Positions 12,806 to 21,903 of a DNA stretch of 39,866 nucleotides are shown here, one piece after another (position 1 is the first letter of the stretch; each line of letters begins with the position of its first letter). Made by a program: the position numbers and the translations under genes. The notes beneath the pieces were generated by a model, which was not told where the DNA came from, did no database searches, and worked only from the letters and a program-made list of their open reading frames with translations. This DNA is from Lobulomyces angularis (taxonomy: Eukaryota > Chytridiomycota > Chytridiomycetes > Lobulomycetales > Lobulomycetaceae). The stretch lies in NCBI GenBank assembly GCA_027604685.1, contig JADHYX010000182.1:2295-42160 (forward strand), in the 5' to 3' direction.

Positions 12806-13310
12806 TTTATTATTTTTGAATATTATATTGATTGTATTAATTTTTTTTAAAGTTATAAAAAAAAAAAAAAAAAAAAAAANNNNNNNNNNATCTTCGAGCC
12901 ACGTAAAAAGGAAAAAAAAAGAAATTAAGTATACAGATCAATTCTGCATTTGATAACACGATGCAACAATCAATTTAATGACAAAAGCAGCAGCAAAGGA
13001 TGTACTTAACTTTCTGATATGAGTGTATTAATTTTTCCTGTACTTAACGACGAAAAAAACAAGAATTCTTAAAAAGCGGGTCATTGCTGGTTTTGAAAGG
13101 TTCTAGAACGACTTGTTTCAAGATTCTGCATTAATCAGCATCATACTGATCAGTTGTATATGCACACTATAAGCTTCTTGTCTTTTTCTTTCTTTTTTTC
13201 TGTCACACCAGAATGAGATGTTATAAATTCTACTTTCAATTTTTTGCAGATTGCACTTTTTTTTTCACTTTAAAATATACCAATATAATTCCAAAAATAT
13301 ATCTAAACTT
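12806..13310. other. Intergenic region with assembly gap
   Basis: This spacer lies between the divergent MDJ1 and EF-hand genes. It includes a long A run ending in ten N bases. To the right of the gap the sequence is moderately AT-rich with a few short inverted repeats (for example ATCAG/CTGAT near 13135-13155), but no gene is apparent. Confidence 0.6.
12880..12889. other. Assembly gap (10 N)
   Basis: Ten N bases directly after a run of over 20 A. Scaffolding probably failed in a homopolymer; the true gap size is unknown. Confidence 0.98.
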
Positions 13311-14347
13311 ATGGGTCAACATCAATCGAAACCAACTGGTCATTGTAAATATTTAAAAATAAAAATTAAAATTAAAAAGAAAAGAAAACCTCTTTATAAC
13401 ATCTTTTGAGCTTCAATGATTAAAATTATTTTTAAATTAAAATTTTATTATTTTTTGTGCACTAACAATAATGAAACTACTGACATTTGTTTTATTTAAT
13501 TTTTTTCAAAAAAAAAAATTAAATAAAAATTAGAACTAAAACCAAGAACCTTTTTTTTTTTTTTTTAAAAAAAATTTAGTTTCATTACAAGAAATTGAAA
13601 AATTAAGAAAAGAGTTCAAAAAGCGGTCTAAAGATGGCTTAAGTATTACCAAAGATCAATTTAGAGATGTAATTTTTAAATTTTATTAAAATGTGTTAAA
13701 TAAAAAAATAAGGTTTTAAAAACGCAGGTACAATGCTGGTCCGCTGGTGCACAATTTTTATTCTTAGATAGGCTTTTTGATGCTTTTGATTTGGATAATA
13801 GTAAAAGCATTGAGTTTAATGAGTTTATTGGCGGTCTTGGTGTATTTTTAAAAGGAACTCCTGAAGAAAAAATGGAATGTAATTAAAATATGTACTTTAA
13901 AACATTAAAAATTTAAAGCACTTAAAAAATTTATTTTTCTTTTTTTTTTCCATTAATTTTTATTTATTATCTTAGTAAGTTTTAGATTATACGATGTAGA
14001 CAAAAGTGGCTCAATTGAACCGAATGAACTTATAAAAATTATGGGGCAGTTGGTAATGCCAATTAAGAAACTGCTAAAATAATTTATTTTCCAATTAGTA
14101 CTCTGCATTTTTTAACAGTGATCAGACGGCTCATGTAAAGCAGATGGTAAATCAAATATTTAATGATTTGGATATCAATGGTGACCAATCTTTGGTAAAT
14201 ATTCTTTCAAAAATTTATATTAATTATAGCCTTATCAAGTCAATCTCAGAGTATAAGTTAATGGCTTTAAAAGAACCAATAATGATAGACATTTTAGAGC
14301 AGTTTTTATATGTTGAACAATGCGATCGACGTAAATCTTTAATTTAA
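13311..14347 (+). CDS. EF-hand calcium sensor (calcineurin B / NCS / CBL-like)
   Basis: Model: join(13311..13344,13580..13668,13728..13878,13976..14052,14099..14194,14240..14347), 184 aa. The protein starts MGQHQSK, a likely N-myristoylation signal, so membrane attachment is expected. Four EF-hand positions are visible. The first (KDGLSITKDQF) lacks the full set of ligands. The second (DLDNSKSIEFNE), third (DVDKSGSIEPNE) and fourth (DINGDQSLSISE) each have acidic or oxygen ligands at positions 1, 3, 5 and 12. SFRLYDVDKSG is typical of calcineurin B homologues and neuronal calcium sensors. The last acceptor was chosen because it gives a perfect twelve-residue loop. I cannot tell a true calcineurin B from an NCS- or CBL-type sensor by eye; the weak first hand fits the latter groups better. 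Confidence 0.85.
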
Positions 14348-14989
14348 AAAGCTCAAATTATCGAAACATCCTATAATTTTTTTTTTTTTTTGATTTTTTT
14401 TCAATCATAAATTTTTTCTAAAAGAAAAAAATAATTGTAGTTTTTTATAGCCTTTTTTTTTTTTTTTTTTTAATAAAATTTTTAAATTACGATTATTATC
14501 TAAAAATTTACTTCCTCTTTTTTTTTTTTTATAACTAGAAATCCCAAACTAAAAAAATTAAAAAAAACTTGGGTTTAGATACAAATTAGACAAATGTTTC
14601 TTTAGCAAGGGATTACTTTAATATTAGTTTCTTGTTATTTTATTCTTCAAACTTCTAGATACATCCAATCAAGATCATGTATTCAAATTGATGAATAAAT
14701 CTCAAATTCAGTTCCTATTTTTTACGAATGTTGAATCATTTTAATTATCAACATGAAAATGTGAAAAAGAGATATTGATAGAAATATTAAAAAATGCATT
14801 TTTATATATGATTCTAATATAAAAAAATGTATTAAAATTAAAAAAAGCAAGCATAATTATTTTAAACAAAAAAAAAAATTTATTAAGTAAATTCCGTCCT
14901 TATTCTTCAGTTTTTTCTTTAAAAAGGTTTATCAGTCCTAAGTAATTGCAAATTAAAATTGCAAACAGAAAAAAAAAAGAAAAAAAAAA
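14348..14989. other. AT-rich intergenic region between convergent genes
   Basis: About 640 bases carrying the 3' UTRs of the EF-hand and oxygenase genes. It has many T and A runs. No frame, RNA or repeat worth naming was seen. Confidence 0.65.
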
Positions 14990-16481
14990 TTAAAAAATAC
15001 CCAACTCCTGCTGCACTTGATGCCCTGTATAAATAGGTGGATACTTTTCTTTAGCACCTTCCCGATTAGCAAAATGCGCTAGTGGTTGTAAGATATTATC
15101 AGAGGCAATATGTGAAAATAAAGTGGAAGATATTCTCCATAATGGTCGACCAAGACTTTTTTAAAAAAATTTCGTTTAGTTTTTCATTATTAAAGTATTG
15201 ATTACCTTTTTTGTTTTTCAATAGCTTTCATAGTACCTTCTACCACCACAACTTCATGATATCCGGCAACTATGTAACCACCAGTTAAATATTCCATTTG
15301 CTTTGCTAAGGAAGAAGAAAAAGAATAAAAAATTAATCCGAAAAAGAAAATATAATATTTACCTGCTTGTACTAATAAACAACCATCTGGAATTTTCGCT
15401 AAAAGCTTTTCACCACTTCTAGCCCAGATATTTAAACCAGGAAATCTTGACTTACTTAATTTTGCATTAAAAAAAGTGCTCATTTTTTTATTTATACCCA
15501 TGGATTGTTAAGAAGTTTAAGTCATAATGAAAACCAGCCAAAACAGTTCCCACTTTACCATAAATTTCTAAATCTGAACCAGTTGGGGCCAGTAAGTGAG
15601 GGCCATTCTTCATTAATGCAGTAAAAGTGTCCTTAGGTAAATCCATTCCCACTGCCAACATTTCGGCCAGCAAATGGACAGCTTGGTACATTATTGAACC
15701 CCAGTGATTCATTTCCGTACTCCATTGTGGAAAAGCTACAAAAAAACAAAATTTATAAAAAAAATTGACCTTAAATACCCTTTGGACAAACAGGTTCAGC
15801 ATTTAATTGCTTAAATTTTGAAGTTTCAGGTCTCTCACCAATTCTCCAAAAAAATCTCCACTTTGGGTCTTTTCCATTAAAATCAAGAGGTTTATCTTTT
15901 TCTTGCATTTTGGCGACCATTTCTAAGCATCCTGTATCATTACCACATTTTGGGATTTCAGTATTTCCAGGAGTAGGTCCAACTTTAAAATTTAATAATT
16001 TTTTACAAATTTTGAGGTAAAAAATATTTTGAAACAATAATGCGCTATATTACCTTGATATGAATATTCCGCTCTTACATCTTCTAATTTAACTTCCTCA
16101 GGTTGATTGAAGTAGTCTTCAATCAAATTTAAAAACCTTGAATTATCTTCTTCGGATACTCTTGGGTCTTTGACAGCTAATGAAGGAAAAAAATTAATAA
16201 TCTTTAAGTATTTCTTTTTAATTGTAGCAACCAAGAGCTGAATACTTTACTAAAGCTTCAGCAGCCTAAATTAATTAATTAATTAAAAATAAAATATATT
16301 AAAGATGAAAAATAAAATTAGAAACCTTTTTGCATTCTTTTTTGGCATCCTCTGAGTCAGGATTTTCCATATAAGTAGCTAGAGAAATGATAGGCAGTGA
16401 AAGAGTGCTGTTGTCTTCATGAGCAGGAGCAGACCTTGCAGCACGGTCAGGCATATCATCAGTACATTTCAAGCAATTCAT
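14990..16481 (-). CDS. 2-oxoglutarate/Fe(II)-dependent oxygenase (isopenicillin N synthase-like)
   Basis: Model: complement(join(14990..15155,15206..15305,15363..15454,15498..15735,15779..15982,16054..16176,16232..16265,16326..16481)), 370 aa. It belongs to the double-stranded beta-helix oxygenases that couple 2-oxoglutarate decarboxylation to substrate oxidation; the substrate here is unknown. The N-terminal DIOX_N-like part has LPIISLATY and DPRVSEEDNSRFLNLIEDYF. The iron ligands are His242 and Asp244 (HYDLNFLTIHG) and His299 (GGYIVAGYHEV). Arg323 and Ser325 (WRISS) fit the R-x-S co-substrate anchor. The length fits the family (300-370 aa). Splice joins restore frame at all seven introns. 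No targeting signal is evident. The neighbours give no hint about the substrate. Confidence 0.85.
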
Positions 16482-17406
16482 GTTTATTAAAGTTGATTTT
16501 TATGAAAATTTCAATTAAATTTCAAAATTTAGAGTTTTTCAATTTTTTTTCTCCAAAAAGGCAAAAAAGAGTCTTTGTTAAGGGAAATAAGGAAAATTTT
16601 AATTGTAATTTTTAACCTTATTTTTAAAGACAAAGTCTACAAGCAAAAATGAAACTACAAAATGAGAAGATTCAGAAGCAAAAAGATGGTGATAAATTCC
16701 TCATCATTATAAACAAACGGTGATTTAAGTTCAATTTTCAACTAAGAAGGATTTGCAGTATTTGCCCGCCATTAAATTAACTTCAAATAGCTGAAAACTT
16801 GCTTAATTTATCTATTCACCAACCTTAAAAAGACATTATGTTTTTGATTTTTTTCCTGTAATTTTCTTGTAAGAAGTTAGAAGTGTGTGGCTGTAAGTTA
16901 TGGTTTAAGAATAGCACTGTGTTGTGATGAATATTTTACTTCTCAAACACTACGCCCAAAGTGTTTGGAGCAGCTTTAATAGATGCGCATGAGAGTAAAG
17001 TATTGTGAAAAATGTTAAGTATACTTTAAATCCTGATTATGCAACTGAAGAGTGTACGGCTCTGATTGAATGGAGTGTTTAGAATTTTAATGGTAGGCCA
17101 GATAGAATTGGAAGTTAAGAATTAAACTAATAACTTTATTTTGAAACTTAAAACTGTTTCTTTCCTTATCAATGTATGTTTAGACCACCTTTTTGCACTT
17201 GCTGCACCGATTCAAGCTCCAAACCAATCACCAGGACCACCAGAACCTCAATATCCTTGCTCAGTTTCTATCAGCTCTTCAACAGTTTTATCCTAATGAC
17301 ATATGAGCAGTAGTTAACCACCGATACCTCTCTAAACCATATTAAAAAATTTTAAAATTAACTTTGGTGTAACGCAGAGGGGTATTCAAAAATTACGAAT
17401 CACATT
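16482..17406. other. Long spacer with coding-like and GC-raised fragments but no gene model
   Basis: This is 925 bases between the oxygenase start (-) and SEM1 (+). It is less homopolymeric than other spacers. From about 17170 to 17300 GC is clearly raised, and one plus frame stays open for 37 codons with a Pro-rich translation (QAPNQSPGPPEPQYP). Other short open pieces lie at 16650-16710 and 16940-17080. I could not join them into one gene with consensus splice sites on either strand. It may hold a divergent multi-exon gene, a decayed gene or an RNA. Confidence 0.4.
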
Positions 17407-17779
17407 ATGGTAAAAGAAGAAAAAAAAGTAGAGGAGGAGAAAGCGGAAAAAAAAGCACAACTAAATATATCTGATCTAGATGAGGACGAATTTGAAGATT
17501 TTCCTGCTGATGGTTTGTTTAATTTTTAACATGCTAAAACAACTTAAGAAACTTTGAAAATATCAAATAGAAATTCCAGTTGAAGCAGAGAAGAAAAAGG
17601 AAGGATTTGAAAACACAGTAGAACTAGATGCCACTTGGGAAGATGATGTGGTGGAAGAGGTTACAATTAAGAAAAATAATGATAATTCATTAAATTTTAA
17701 AATTTTAACTTAGGACTTTTCAAATCGTTTAAAAAAAGAAAACGATGCTACAACTGGGGTCGCACCTATGAAAGAATAA
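17407..17779 (+). CDS. SEM1: SEM1/DSS1, 26S proteasome lid subunit
   Basis: Model: join(17407..17512,17571..17659,17714..17779), 86 aa. Sem1 (DSS1, Rpn15) is a small acidic disordered protein that stabilises the proteasome lid, and is also part of the TREX-2 mRNA-export and BRCA2-type complexes. The N-terminus is Lys/Glu-rich. The first acidic binding site reads LDEDEFEDFPAD. The second reads DATWEDDVVEEDFSNRLKKE, with the conserved W-E-D-D...V-E-x-D-F-S-N-x-L, the diagnostic core of the family. All three exons join in frame at normal GT..AG sites. The gene lies head-to-tail upstream of the tandem RGS pair. Confidence 0.92.
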
Positions 17780-18071
17780 ATTTTTTTGTATTTTCTATAT
17801 CTTTTTTTTTTTTTTTTTTCAACAATGCTAGTGAATTTTTAACAGTTGTTACAAAAAAAATTTAATTAATAATATTTTTAATTCTTTTTGATTCTGGAAT
17901 TTGTTGAAAAGTTGCTTTAAATTCTTTATTTAATTTACTTCAGTTTTTTTTTTATTTAAACTTTCGATACTACCATCTCCTTGTCTTCAGCCAATCAAAA
18001 ATTGCCCAATGGAAAATCATTAAATTGAGCAGTGTTTTACCATAAAAAAATTAAACTTAAGTTTAAATACG

Positions 18072-21000
18072 ATGGATGCAGATAGTGGATCACAGAGCAG
18101 GTCCAACAGTTTAACTGTGAAGCCACCACATCTTGACACAAGCAGCTCCAATTTAAACTTGGGAAATCCTGCAGCAAACTTCACAAAAGAATTTCGAGGA
18201 TTTTTTCGATTAACAGCGTGTCTTGACAGTGGTTTAACTTTTTTAATAACAATAGAATCAAATCAAAGTATTGAACAACTTGCCAAACATATTGAAGCAG
18301 AACATTGGTTTTCATATGTAGTCCCGAGAATGAGCGTTGATCGGCAACCAGAAGTTAAAGTTAAAAGCAGAAGTAATTGGTCAAAGTCTCCTTTGGAAGT
18401 TAAAAGTTTATATGATAAGGATAGAAAAAGTTTAGATTCCACACTAATTATCTCAAAATGTTTTCGTAATTATGACACAGTCTACGTGGAACTGGAAGGT
18501 AATAAAAGAAAAAAATACTAAAAATACTTAATTAGCAAATTGAATTCAATTTATTTGGCATGCTTGCATCATTTAAAATTAAAATTTTTATTTTCTTGAA
18601 TTGTTTAGGAAAAGGATTATCCGCGGTGCCTGGATCCGCGTTAACAAGTTATAGTTATTTAGCAATGCAAAGTACTCAAAACTTGGACTCGGAATCCAAA
18701 AAATTTAAAAGGAAATTAATAAATTCATTCAGATTTGGAGATTCCTCTTTTGCAAATAAAAGTAGAAAGTCATTTTTAATCGCAAGTAGTGATATGAATA
18801 TTTCGACTACTGTTGATGATCGATTTAATGAAATCTTAACGAATAGATTGGCCTTGATGCATTTTAATGGTATTTTCTTTTATTGTTTATTTAAAGCCCT
18901 GTACTTTTCTGCAATAAATATTCTTTTCTTTATTTTTTTTTGTTTTTAATCTTACTTTTATTTTGAAATTTCGTTTTAAAATATTTTCCTTTTATTCTTC
19001 CTGTATAGAATTTTGTACTGATGAATGCACAATTCACAATTTAAGATTTTGGATAGATGTTGAAATATTTAAAAGTTGTGATGCATCAATGAGAGTTTTA
19101 TTCGCAAACTGTAAGATAACATCATACAATTAAAGATGCAATTTGCTTACCTTAACCACTAAAATTTTTTAGATATATATTTGACATACATTGATGCTGG
19201 TTGCAAATTTCAAGTAAGAATTACGCCCGAAGTTGACCAAGCTATTCCATGGCCCATTTTGCCATCAGATGATATTGAGTCAACCATTTATAATGATGCG
19301 CAAAGAGAAATTTATTGTGAAATGAGAGATCAAACTTTTTTCAAATTTGAAAAAAGCGCTGATTTTGTAAAGTTGCAGGAAAAAATAATCAAAGGTAACA
19401 AAAAAAAAGGAATAGGTTTTGTAAACTAACTTTATCTTAGATGGCAATAAATATCAAAATAATAAAATTACAAAATCATTCGCACATTATTTTCAACCTG
19501 ATATCGATAAAATGCAAACTACCATTAGCACTCATAATGAAAATGAAGGACCAAAAATGCTTAATGCAAATGATCTCTCCCCTGAACACAGACGACAGTT
19601 TAAGAGACAAACTAGAAAACTTCAAAATATTTTAGGGGAGAATTTCAATGAAGATATGACAAATAAACTAGTTTTTTGCCATTTTGTCGCAGAACAATTA
19701 AGGCAAGCTAGTGAAGGAAAATTCGAAATTGACCAATCTAAAATATTTAACGAAATGGATGATTCTTCATCAGGGAGTGACCAAGACTTGGATCAATCAG
19801 AAGTCTTAAAAAAGAAACAATTTCAAAAGTTGTTTAAATTGCTGGGTGAAAGAATAGGTAGTGAAACCGAAGATGAAAAGAAAAATGAGGATGCAGAGCC
19901 AGTTGGCCATAACATTGATATTAATTTCTCTCCACCACTAGGAGTGTCCTTAAGTAGTTTAAATAGTGCGCTACAAGATGCCGATGATAACGATGTTGAT
20001 CTTTTAGCTGATCCAAAGCGATCACTTACCCACGAAGAAAAAAAAGCTTTACAGAAAAGAGTAAACAAACTTGAAAAATTATTTGGAGGCATATTGCCAG
20101 TAAAAATGTTACCCTCAATTAGTTTAAACAAATTAGCAGATAGCGAAGACCATTTCTCTATTTTAAATGAATCAGACGACGATGATATACCTAGTAGTCC
20201 TGAAGAAAGAGAAATGATGAGAAGAAAACTTGATAAATTAACTAATGTCTTAGGTGAAAGAATTTCTCCTAAAACCCTTGAAGAAGAAAAAGAAGCTGTT
20301 CCTTTAAGTCCTCCTCAAGTACAAAAGGCCCTTACTCAAGAAGAAAAGCGTATTTATCAAAAGAGGATTAATAAACTAGAAAAATTACTTGGACACGTTC
20401 CTAATTCTGAAGATATAATCAGCCACAGAAGTACAGACATTCTTAACAAAATGGGAGAAAACTATTATTCAACAGAATTTTTAGCAGAAAACGGCGATGG
20501 AAAAGAGAAGCTCTCAGCCGATAATCAGCATCATGATACCGACAAAATGGCTAAAAAGAAAAAATTAGATAAGCTCAGCACTAAATTTGGTGAAAGAATT
20601 ACAAATAATACCCTGGTAACAGAGACTGCATTGTCCCCAAATACCGAGATTGAAATGGAGAAAGCACCCGCAAGACCTTTAACCCTAGAAGAAAAGAAAG
20701 CTTTGCAAAAAAGAGGTAAAAAGCTTGAGCAGATGCTTGGCCAATCGATGCCACTAGAAAATGTTCAACAGCATTTAGTTGCAAGCTCCAGTGAAGTACT
20801 TAATGTGGACGACGATACTGAGGAGAAATCGGTGGATTGGACTAGTGACATTGAGATAGACAAGGAGTCGCATAAACTGAAGAAGAAAAAATTGGACAAG
20901 TTAGCCAATATTTTAGGAGAGCGAATTACCACTGATACACTTACTACTGACCAACAAAAAAGGATTATCAAACTTGCACAATTTCTTGCTGTGGCTTTAG

Positions 21001-21596
21001 ACTCGAAGCTATTTAAAGGAGAATATCTTGATGAAAATTTACATCAGGATGAAAGTGATGTAACAGTTGAGAAAAAAGCAGCAGAAAAAAGATTAGCGGA
21101 ATTACAAAAAATGCTGTTTATATTATTAAAAGAAAATCTTACTGACGTAGCTTTAAGAGAAAGTGACGATAACGAGATAGTGGAAATTGTCACGGATTTA
21201 CCAGAACGTGTATTGTCTAAAGATGAAAAAAAAACGTACCAAAAAAAGTCTTTGAAGTTAGAGCAAATGCTGGGACAAAGCATTCCAACCAACATATTGG
21301 TACAAACAAACACCATACAAGTGCCAACACTACTCACTGAAAACATTTCATCTCGAAATAGTATTAATGACGAAAATAAATTTGAAGAGGAAACTTCTGA
21401 TGATGAATTGAATCAATCCATGAAGGAAAAGAAGAAGAAACTTGATAAAATTAAAAATATTCTAGGAGAACAAAAAATAACTCATAATGAATTATCAGTT
21501 GAACCGCAGGATCCAAATAACTTACTTAAATCCCCTCAGCAAAGTCGAATACATCGACGTCTAAGTGGAATGATGTCACCAAAATTTAAAAAATAA
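18072..21596 (+). CDS. RGS-domain protein A with C-terminal alternating KL..LGE repeats
   Basis: Model: join(18072..18498,18609..18869,19009..19110,19173..19394,19441..21596), 1055 aa; all four introns are phase 1. RGS domains speed GTP hydrolysis on G-alpha subunits. Residues about 40-142 look like a ubiquitin-like or other beta-grasp fold (FRLTACLDSGLTFLITIES, then SIEQLAKHIEAE, then CFRNYDTVYVELE). The RGS domain spans about 212-335: FNEFCTDECTIHNLRFWIDV, ANYIYLTYIDAGCKFQVRI, IYNDAQREIYCEMRD and FFKFEKSADFVKL. The rest (from about 385) is acidic and carries about ten copies of a basic-helix motif in two alternating types. Type A is like EEKKALQKRVNKLEKLFG; type B is like MRRKLDKLTNVLGERISPKTL. 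The protein ends HRRLSGMMSPKFKK. There is no membrane anchor or DEP domain. The adjacent gene is a paralogue. Confidence 0.85.
19590..21560 (+). repeat. Protein-level tandem repeats (types A and B) in RGS protein A
   Basis: In protein coordinates, B-type copies (K-K-L-D-K-L-x-x-x-L-G-E-R-I-x-x-x-T-L) lie near residues 462, 598, 710, 818 and 1001. A-type copies (E-E-K-x-x-x-Q-K-R-x-x-K-L-E-x-x-L-G-x-x-x-P) lie near 537, 638, 755 and 933. A founder-like copy (KRQTRKLQNILGEN) is near 391, and degenerate copies are near 842 and 885. A and B mostly alternate, so the unit is a dimer of roughly 100-115 residues, with one longer spacing of about 180. DNA similarity between copies is modest, so the duplications are old and the motif is held at protein level. 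Confidence 0.75.
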
Positions 21597-21903
21597 GTGT
21601 TGCATGTTACTATTATTATTGTTATTTTTATATTTTTTATGTTTATTTTATGAAAATTCAATGTGTAAAGGAAAAACTAAAAAAATCTAATTTATATAAA
21701 AATTAAAAGAAATATTTTTTAAAAATGTTTATAATTGTAACTAAATTTTGAAAAACATTAAGAGTCATTCTGTTGTTTTCAGTTAGTAGTGTAATGAGGT
21801 GTTTACAAAAGTTTCTGGAAGTTTAATTGTTGCCAATCAAATTAAAAAGTTTTTTAATGTACATATTACCAAAATTGTTTTATATAAATTTTTCATTTTT
21901 TCA
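21597..21903. other. Short spacer between tandem RGS genes
   Basis: About 300 bases of AT-rich sequence, 3' UTR of gene A plus promoter of gene B. The frame of gene B runs open upstream to about 21799 but holds no ATG there. An ATG at 21794 in another frame could start a short first exon, but no good acceptor joins it. Confidence 0.5.

Noticed and set aside
17161..17300. Minus-strand frame that would be open if TGA coded for Trp (reads like a Gly/Trp-rich peptide), suggesting a mitochondrial insertion or recoding.
   Set aside because: All confident genes in the window behave as expected under the standard code, the peptide matches no mitochondrial protein I know, and only two TGA codons are involved; chance is the simpler explanation.
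19823..21346. Long open minus-strand frames opposite the RGS protein A repeats, and similar ones opposite RGS B, the Rab-like gene and the CFAP97 gene.
   Set aside because: They mirror the codon pattern of the real genes, are low complexity, and match no family.
21799..21903. In-frame upstream extension of RGS protein B beginning at a GTG codon.
   Set aside because: Non-ATG start in a nuclear gene with no support; homology with protein A begins only after the ATG at 21904.
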